Shown here: one piece after another, positions 6,772-10,125 of the stretch
How the letters are laid out: every line of letters starts with the position of its first letter
Position numbering within the stretch: position 1 is the first letter of the stretch
Origin: an uncultured Lachnospiraceae bacterium
GTDB taxonomy: Bacteria > Bacillota > Clostridia > Lachnospirales > Lachnospiraceae
Reading direction: 5' to 3'
Length of the DNA stretch: 10,125 nucleotides
Assembly: GCA_946633495.1 (NCBI GenBank)
Contig: CAMPAX010000072.1
Location: forward strand, 1 to 10,125
Notes under the pieces: generated by a model
What the model was told of the DNA's origin: nothing
What the model saw: the letters and a program-made list of their open reading frames with translations, nothing else
Database searches by the model: none
Position numbers and translations under genes: made by a program

Positions 6772-8808
6772 ATGAAAACGTTATTGAAAAATGAGCTGAA
6801 ACATTTACGGTCTCTGTCTGGTAAGCATATAATTCTTGCTCTCCTGGGGGCTCTGGTTCTTACCGCGTTCGCGGTGCTCCGTGCCCCCATAGACCTGACA
6901 AGGCTCTCTCCTGTCCAGGGGGCGGTGATGATCCTCATCCCCTTTGTATTTCTCTTTTTATACTACATTCTTACACAGCTGCCCGAGAGGTCCATCTTCC
7001 GGTTCATAAAATGTGTTTTCTATCTTCTGGCACCTCTCATCCCACTGTGGCTGACCCCCTTTTTCTATAAACAGAATCAATCCATCGAGTATGCCGAAGC
7101 CTTTTTCAGCCGCTTCCTTCCCATCTGGGCAGGGATCTGGATCCTGGGGCCTGCCGTACTCTATCTTTTGCTGCGCCTTCTTGTGTATGCCGGAGGAAAG
7201 CTTCGCCGGGAAAAAGGGTTTCCCACGAGATTTCTGTCCGATCTTGTCGTCATGTATACTCCCCAACAGAAGATCAGCGCCCAAAAAAGAACCGGAAAAA
7301 GCAAATGGGCCATGGCCGGAGTATGTATCCTTCTGGTCTCCATGGGCATCTTCATCTTCGTAGTTGCGCTGTTTTTGTTCAACGTCTACTCCAACATGGA
7401 ATTTGAAGCGATCCTCTTCACGGTCACCTACGCTGAGGGCGGTCTTGCCCTGGAAGACATCATCGCAGGTACGGAATACACGATCCTTTTTGCCATCATC
7501 GCAGGTTATATCTGCTTCCACATGAGTAAATGCTTTCTGCATGACCGGCTGGAGGTGGTGGATTCCGGCAAGGAAGGAAAATACACGCTGGTGATGAACC
7601 GGAAAAAACGTCTGATGCAGGTGGGAATCTCCCTGCTGATCCTGGCGGTATGCGTAACATTTTTCTCCCTGCAGACGAATTTCATGCATTATATCGACGT
7701 GAAACTCGAAAAATCCACGATCTATGAAACTTATTACGTGAAACCGGACGAAACAGTGATCACCTTCCCGGAGAAAAAGAGAAATCTCATCTTCATTTAT
7801 CTGGAATCTTTTGAGAATACCTATGCCTCCAGGGAGGTGGGCGGTGCCCAGGATCAGAATTACATGTCTGAACTGACCGCGCTCACGAAGGAGAAGGACG
7901 CGGTAAACTTCTCAAATACGGATCTCATGGGGGGTGCGTCCGTCTTTGTACCGGCCATCACCTATACCCAGGGTTCCACCGTGGCGCAGACTTCCGGCGT
8001 CGCCCTCAATACCAAGATCCTGCCACCCAATGGTGTGGTGGAATATCCGAATATCCGGCGGCTGGAAGACGTGCTGCACGACAACGGTTATAACCAGCTC
8101 TATATTCAAGGCTCCAAGGGTGTCTTCTCCATGTACGACCAGTATGTGGCAAGGTACGAGGACAGCCTGCTTTATGACCGCACGCGGCTTACGGAGGAAG
8201 GATACTCCTCCGAGGACTCCGATTATATCTGGAAATGGGGAATTGAGGACCGAAAGCTGTTTGAGATCTCCAAAGAGCTGATCACCGACATTTCCAAAGA
8301 AGAAAAGCCCTTCTTTATTACCATGTACACCATGGATACCCACTCCTTTGAGTGCGGCCATCGGTGCGTTGACTGCGATGAAAATATCAGCAGCGACTAT
8401 CTGGCCGCTGCCGACTGTACCTCCCGGCAGGCTGCGGAATTCGTGAAATGGATCCAGGCGCAGCCGTTCTATGAGAACACTACCATCATACTGGTGGGAG
8501 ACCATCTGGGGAATCAGAAAACCTCCATGGTGGAGAGTGACGAGTCCTATGTACGGACGACCTACAACTGCTTTATTAACGCCGCAAAGGAGCCTGTAAA
8601 TTCAAAGAACCGGAGCTTCTCCTCTTTGGATATGTTCCCCTCTACCCTTTCTGCCATCGGCGTAGAGATCAAGGGTGACCGACTGGGTCTCGGAACGGAT
8701 CTTTTCTCAAATACCGAAACCCTGGCTGAGAAATTAGGGGAGACGGAATATAAAAAGCAGCTCGAAGAGACCAGTGATTACTACGATACGGTCTTCGCTC
8801 CAAGGTGA
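6772..8808 (+). CDS. LtaS/OpgB-type membrane phosphoglycerol transferase (lipoteichoic acid synthase family)
   Basis: This 678-residue protein has about seven hydrophobic segments (near 20-37, 50-68, 78-98, 115-139, 179-204, 233-250 and 282-300) followed by a sulfatase-fold catalytic domain (about 330-648) expected outside the membrane. Family members take glycerol-phosphate from phosphatidylglycerol and transfer it to a glycolipid, a growing polymer or a glucan. Visible catalytic and metal residues are Glu345 in FIYLESF, probable nucleophile Thr403 in GSTVAQTSG, His524 in MDTHSF and Asp577-His578 in VGDHLGN. The threonine context looks closer to OpgB-type enzymes than to classical LtaS. A Cys528/532/535 cluster next to His524 is unusual. 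It starts 18 bases after the fusion gene and has only a weak AGAAAGA before the ATG, so it may rely on coupling. The family is clear; whether the product is lipoteichoic acid or another glycerol-phosphate polymer is not. Confidence 0.87.
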   Translation: MKTLLKNELKHLRSLSGKHIILALLGALVLTAFAVLRAPIDLTRLSPVQGAVMILIPFVFLFLYYILTQLPERSIFRFIKCVFYLLAPLIPLWLTPFFYKQNQSIEYAEAFFSRFLPIWAGIWILGPAVLYLLLRLLVYAGGKLRREKGFPTRFLSDLVVMYTPQQKISAQKRTGKSKWAMAGVCILLVSMGIFIFVVALFLFNVYSNMEFEAILFTVTYAEGGLALEDIIAGTEYTILFAIIAGYICFHMSKCFLHDRLEVVDSGKEGKYTLVMNRKKRLMQVGISLLILAVCVTFFSLQTNFMHYIDVKLEKSTIYETYYVKPDETVITFPEKKRNLIFIYLESFENTYASREVGGAQDQNYMSELTALTKEKDAVNFSNTDLMGGASVFVPAITYTQGSTVAQTSGVALNTKILPPNGVVEYPNIRRLEDVLHDNGYNQLYIQGSKGVFSMYDQYVARYEDSLLYDRTRLTEEGYSSEDSDYIWKWGIEDRKLFEISKELITDISKEEKPFFITMYTMDTHSFECGHRCVDCDENISSDYLAAADCTSRQAAEFVKWIQAQPFYENTTIILVGDHLGNQKTSMVESDESYVRTTYNCFINAAKEPVNSKNRSFSSLDMFPSTLSAIGVEIKGDRLGLGTDLFSNTETLAEKLGETEYKKQLEETSDYYDTVFAPR

Positions 8809-8819
8809 TCCGGGATAAG

Positions 8820-8845
8820 ATCCTTCGGGCGAACGCCCTCAGGAT
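8820..8845. repeat. Short palindromic intergenic repeat
   Basis: The arms ATCCT and AGGAT, then GGGC and GCCC, are separated by a TC/TC mismatch and a GAAC loop. Together they make a compact 26-base hairpin just after the operon. The ATCCTTCG...CAGGATGAC outline resembles dispersed palindromic repeats found in many bacterial genomes. No U-run follows on the + strand, so it is not a standard terminator for the operon, although it may protect the mRNA 3' end. Confidence 0.5.
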
Positions 8846-8848
8846 GAC

Positions 8849-8868
8849 AAAAAAAAGGCCAAAGGCCT
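8849..8868 (-). terminator. Rho-independent terminator of the tRNA-Lys transcript
   Basis: Read on the - strand, AGGCC and GGCCT pair around a TTT loop and are followed by a run of T residues. It begins about 30 bases beyond the 3' end of the tRNA gene and is oriented correctly for it. Confidence 0.8.
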
Positions 8869-8898
8869 AGCATAAGCTAAGTCCTCAGCCCTCCTGTG

Positions 8899-8971
8899 TG
8901 GGCCGCCGGGGGCTCGAACCCCGCACACCCTGATTAAGAGTCAGGTGCTCTACCAAATGAGCTAGCGGCCC
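8899..8971 (-). tRNA. tRNA-Lys (anticodon CUU)
   Basis: A full 73-base cloverleaf reads on the - strand. The acceptor stem GGGCCGC pairs perfectly with GCGGCCC, with discriminator A. The D arm is GCTC/GAGC around an ATTTGGTA loop. The anticodon stem CCTGA/TCAGG holds the loop CTCTTAA, giving anticodon CUU for the lysine codon AAG. The variable loop is GTGTG, and the T arm is CGGGG/CCCCG around TTCGAGC. The 3' CCA is not encoded and must be added after transcription. Position 46 is G, the usual target of the methyltransferase encoded by the neighbouring trmB. Positions 15 (U) and 48 (G) differ from the common G15-C48 pair. Confidence 0.95.
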
Positions 8972-8975
8972 GTAT

Positions 8976-9000
8976 AAAGCTTATTTTATAAAGCTTTTTT
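8976..9000 (+). terminator. Possible weak + strand terminator
   Basis: AAAGCTT (8976-8982) can pair with AAGCTTT (8991-8997), and the sequence ends in six T residues (8995-9000). The stem is AT-rich and weak, but it is the first hairpin with a T-run after the operon on the + strand. It overlaps the tRNA promoter on the other strand, and the arms also form a direct TATAAAGCTT repeat 14 bases apart. Confidence 0.3.
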
Positions 9001-9012
9001 CGTGTATTTCAA
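8985..9012 (-). promoter_or_regulatory. Proximal tRNA-Lys promoter
   Basis: On the - strand, TTGAAA (9007-9012) and TATAAA (8985-8990) are spaced 16 bases apart. The predicted start is only a few bases before the tRNA 5' end at 8971. Confidence 0.5.
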
Positions 9013-9038
9013 AAGCTCGCCCTTCAAAATACTGGTTC

Positions 9039-9067
9039 ATTATATTACAATGATTTTTGTTTTTCAA
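9039..9067 (-). promoter_or_regulatory. Distal tRNA-Lys promoter
   Basis: On the - strand, TTGAAA (9062-9067, five of six consensus bases) and a perfect TATAAT (9039-9044) are exactly 17 bases apart. This is the best sigma-A promoter in the window. It would give a 5' leader of about 60 bases ahead of the tRNA, to be removed by RNase P. Confidence 0.75.
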
Positions 9068-9170
9068 CCCATTTTTTATGGTTTTGTGATTTTTGTAGGG
9101 TTGCACAAAATTGTTCCTTAAAATATACAATATTTACAATCTGTTCACAATTGAGCGTCCCTCGTAAATA

Positions 9171-9191
9171 ATGATGCTGGGGTCAAAAGGT
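9171..9191 (+). repeat. 21-base motif, left copy of an inverted pair around trmB
   Basis: The motif begins ATGATG and ends TCAAAAGGT. It matches the - strand copy at 10074-10094 at 18 of 21 bases. The two copies point towards each other and flank trmB. Read as codons, both spell MMLGSKG. Confidence 0.5.
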
Positions 9192-9205
9192 ATTTTGCCC
9201 CCAGC
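9176..9205. repeat. Strong hairpin downstream of trmB
   Basis: GCTGGGG (9176-9182) pairs with CCCCAGC (9199-9205). Inside it, CAAAA (9184-9188) pairs with TTTTG (9193-9197) across a single T/C mismatch and a GGTA loop. It lies about 90 bases past the trmB stop on the - strand. No U-run follows, so it may be an RNA-stabilising or repeat-derived structure rather than a standard terminator. Confidence 0.6.
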
Positions 9206-9220
9206 TGATGATCCGCAGCA

Positions 9221-9237
9221 CGCACACTACGTGTGCG
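9221..9237. repeat. Perfect 7-bp hairpin
   Basis: CGCACAC (9221-9227) and GTGTGCG (9231-9237) flank a TAC loop, about 55 bases past the trmB stop codon on the - strand. No T-run follows. Confidence 0.55.
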
Positions 9238-9290
9238 ATGTGGCTCGCTTAGTGCCGTTCACCCATCGTGCAGCTCGCGAAGTCCGTTTA

Positions 9291-9938
9291 TCACGTTCTA
9301 TGTGGGCGGATCTGCATCATGCAGATCTTGTTCCCCAGTCCTGCGAATTTTCTCTCATACTCTGTCATCACATTGCCCTCGGCATAGGGGCTCTTGTGCA
9401 GATCCCGGCTGATGGCAGCCAGCTCCCAGCCGCATTCCTCTGCGGATTCCACGGAAAAATCAAACAGATCCACATTATCTGTCTTAAAGGTCACTCCCCC
9501 ATCCGCTGCCAGAAGCTTCTCATATCGCCGCAGAAACCGATCCGAGGTAAGACGGTGCTTTGCATGCCGGGCTTTCGGCCACGGGTCTGAAAAGTTAAGA
9601 TAAATGTATGCGATCTCTCCGGGAGCAAATACTTCCTCGATCTCCTCCGCATCCATACGAATGAATTTCAGATTTGTAAGCTCCGGTGCTTCCTCGTGCT
9701 TCTCGATGGCGCGAAGCAGAACGCTGGAGTATTTTTCGATCCCCAGGAAATTAATCTCCGGGTGAAGCCTTGCCATCTCCAGAAGGAAGCTGCCCTTCCC
9801 CATGCCGATCTCCACATGAAGCGGCCGGTCATTTCCGAACACCTCATTCCAGCGGCCCCGGAAGCTTTTCTCGTCATGGACTACATATTCATTTTCAGCG
9901 ATCACTTCCCGGGAGCCGGGGACATTTCGAAGACGCAT
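9291..9938 (-). CDS. trmB: tRNA (guanine-N7-)-methyltransferase TrmB
   Basis: This 215-residue enzyme uses S-adenosylmethionine to make m7G at position 46 in the variable loop of tRNAs. EIGMGKGS (43-50) is the SAM-binding glycine loop. LNFSDPWPKARH (114-125) is the TrmB signature, TDN (153-155) follows, and TEYERKF (192-198) is the C-terminal tRNA-binding block. The start MRLRNVPGS is the usual family N terminus. It is preceded by AGAGGTGG (9942-9949) at good spacing, and about 215 residues is the normal length. The frame stays open a further 60 codons upstream to a TTG near the window end, but that part has no TrmB features and is crossed by palindromes. The last ten residues (CMMQIRPHRT) differ from the family norm and overlap a perfect palindrome. 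It lies on the same strand as the tRNA-Lys gene, about 320 bases upstream of it. Confidence 0.93.
   Translation of the reverse strand: MRLRNVPGSREVIAENEYVVHDEKSFRGRWNEVFGNDRPLHVEIGMGKGSFLLEMARLHPEINFLGIEKYSSVLLRAIEKHEEAPELTNLKFIRMDAEEIEEVFAPGEIAYIYLNFSDPWPKARHAKHRLTSDRFLRRYEKLLAADGGVTFKTDNVDLFDFSVESAEECGWELAAISRDLHKSPYAEGNVMTEYERKFAGLGNKICMMQIRPHRT
9309..9327. repeat. Perfect palindrome inside the last trmB codons
   Basis: GATCTGCAT and ATGCAGATC are 9-bp perfect arms around one central base, encoding ICMMQI near the TrmB C terminus. A one-base centre makes it a DNA palindrome. As RNA the inner pairs would open. Confidence 0.6.
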
Positions 9939-9941
9939 ATT

Positions 9942-9949
9942 CCACCTCT
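9942..9949 (-). promoter_or_regulatory. Ribosome binding site that fixes the trmB start
   Basis: On the - strand AGAGGTGG ends three bases before the ATG at 9936-9938, and its GAGG core (9945-9948) is 6 bases from it. This supports the 215-residue product over longer forms from the same frame. Confidence 0.75.
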
Positions 9950-9962
9950 GTATGATCATTCT

Positions 9963-9980
9963 GCGGACCTGGCTGTCCGC
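9963..9980. repeat. Inverted repeat in the trmB leader
   Basis: GCGGAC (9963-9968) and GTCCGC (9975-9980) are perfect 6-bp arms around CTGGCT. The repeat lies just upstream of the trmB ribosome binding site on the - strand. In RNA it could fold next to the site and influence translation. Confidence 0.5.
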
Positions 9981-9987
9981 GACTCTC

Positions 9988-10010
9988 GTCATTTTGCTGT
10001 ACAAAATGAC
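9988..10010. repeat. Perfect 9-bp hairpin in the trmB leader
   Basis: GTCATTTTG (9988-9996) and CAAAATGAC (10002-10010) are perfect arms around a 5-base loop. A terminator-like T-run is absent on both strands. Another small palindrome, GCGCG-T-CGCGC, lies at 10061-10071. Confidence 0.6.
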
Positions 10011-10073
10011 TACGTCCTTCGTGTGCGGCGGGTCAATAAAGGTCTTAGGTAACGATGCAAGCGCGTCGCGCGG

Positions 10074-10094
10074 ACCTTTTGATCCTAACATCAT
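10074..10094 (-). repeat. 21-base motif, right copy of an inverted pair around trmB
   Basis: On the - strand it begins ATGATG and ends TCAAAAGGT, differing from the copy at 9171-9191 at three positions. It overlaps a candidate -10 element. Confidence 0.5.
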
Positions 10095-10118
10095 ATGATA
10101 CGGATCGATCTTAGACAA
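10090..10118 (-). promoter_or_regulatory. Candidate promoter for trmB
   Basis: On the - strand TTGTCT (10113-10118) and TATGAT (10090-10095) are 17 bases apart, matching the consensus at four and five of six bases. If used, the trmB leader would be about 145 bases long and would contain three palindromes. The gene could equally be read from further upstream. Confidence 0.3.
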
Positions 10119-10125
10119 GCTTCGT

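Larger units (their letters stand above)
8972..9290. other. 319-base stretch without a supported protein gene
   Basis: The stretch lies between the tRNA gene and the end of trmB. It holds the two tRNA promoters, AT-rich DNA (about 9050-9150), three ACAAT copies at 9127-9131, 9136-9140 and 9147-9151, a palindrome ACAAAATTGT (9105-9114), and two strong hairpins at 9176-9205 and 9221-9237. I see no protein-coding gene in it. Confidence 0.6.

Noticed and set aside
6958..7689. A 243-codon open frame on the - strand opposite the LtaS-like gene
   Set aside because: It is the complement of membrane segments with clear function on the other strand, with no recognisable domain.
8820..8848. Hairpin at 8820-8845 as a rho-independent terminator for the operon
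   Set aside because: It is followed on the + strand by GAC and a run of A, not T.
9176..9240. A CRISPR array suggested by several adjacent palindromes
   Set aside because: The hairpins differ in sequence and there are no regularly spaced identical repeats.
9171..9590. A 139-codon + strand open frame starting MMLGSKG
   Set aside because: Beyond about 40 codons it is simply the complement of trmB. The first part is repeat-like with hairpins. I treat it as a repeat rather than a gene, though the MMLGSKG match is reported.
9939..10118. A longer TrmB starting at the TTG near 10118 (275 residues)
   Set aside because: The family N terminus MRLRN and a strong ribosome binding site mark the start at 9938. 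The extra 60 residues show no family features.

Overview
The window looks like chromosomal DNA from a Gram-positive anaerobe of the class Clostridia, most likely a Lachnospiraceae-type organism with roughly balanced GC. The grounds are a secreted papain-family protease with a clostridial lectin-like domain and wall-binding repeats, an LtaS/OpgB-type membrane enzyme, sigma-A promoters with extended -10 elements, and strong purine-rich ribosome binding sites. The family placement is inference; no species can be named from the sequence.

Layout. Positions 1-168 hold an inverted repeat and a promoter for a large secreted cysteine protease (169-3108, +). A 192-base gap carries a second promoter. 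It drives a tight four-gene run on the + strand (3301-8808): a PlsC-type acyltransferase, a GT8 glycosyltransferase (ATGA overlap with the first), a GT8-acyltransferase fusion protein, and a polytopic membrane enzyme of the lipoteichoic acid synthase/phosphoglycerol transferase family. On the opposite strand lie a tRNA-Lys(CUU) gene (8899-8971) with tandem promoters and a terminator, and trmB (9291-9938), which encodes the tRNA m7G46 methyltransferase. Short palindromes surround trmB on both sides, and a diverged inverted pair of a 21-base motif flanks it.

The four-gene run is the most interesting part. The same two activities, acyl transfer and sugar transfer, occur once as separate adjacent genes and again fused in one protein. 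They are followed by an enzyme whose family moves glycerol-phosphate from phosphatidylglycerol. A plausible reading is a membrane glycolipid / glycerol-phosphate polymer pathway: acyltransferases supply or remodel the lipid, GT8 enzymes add sugars to it, and the LtaS-like enzyme decorates or extends the product outside the cell. The domain assignments rest on visible motifs. The pathway is inference, and I know of no described system with exactly this set.

The trmB and tRNA-Lys end is housekeeping in content but has unusual short palindromic structure, including a palindrome inside the last codons of trmB and an open frame running in phase into trmB through several hairpins.
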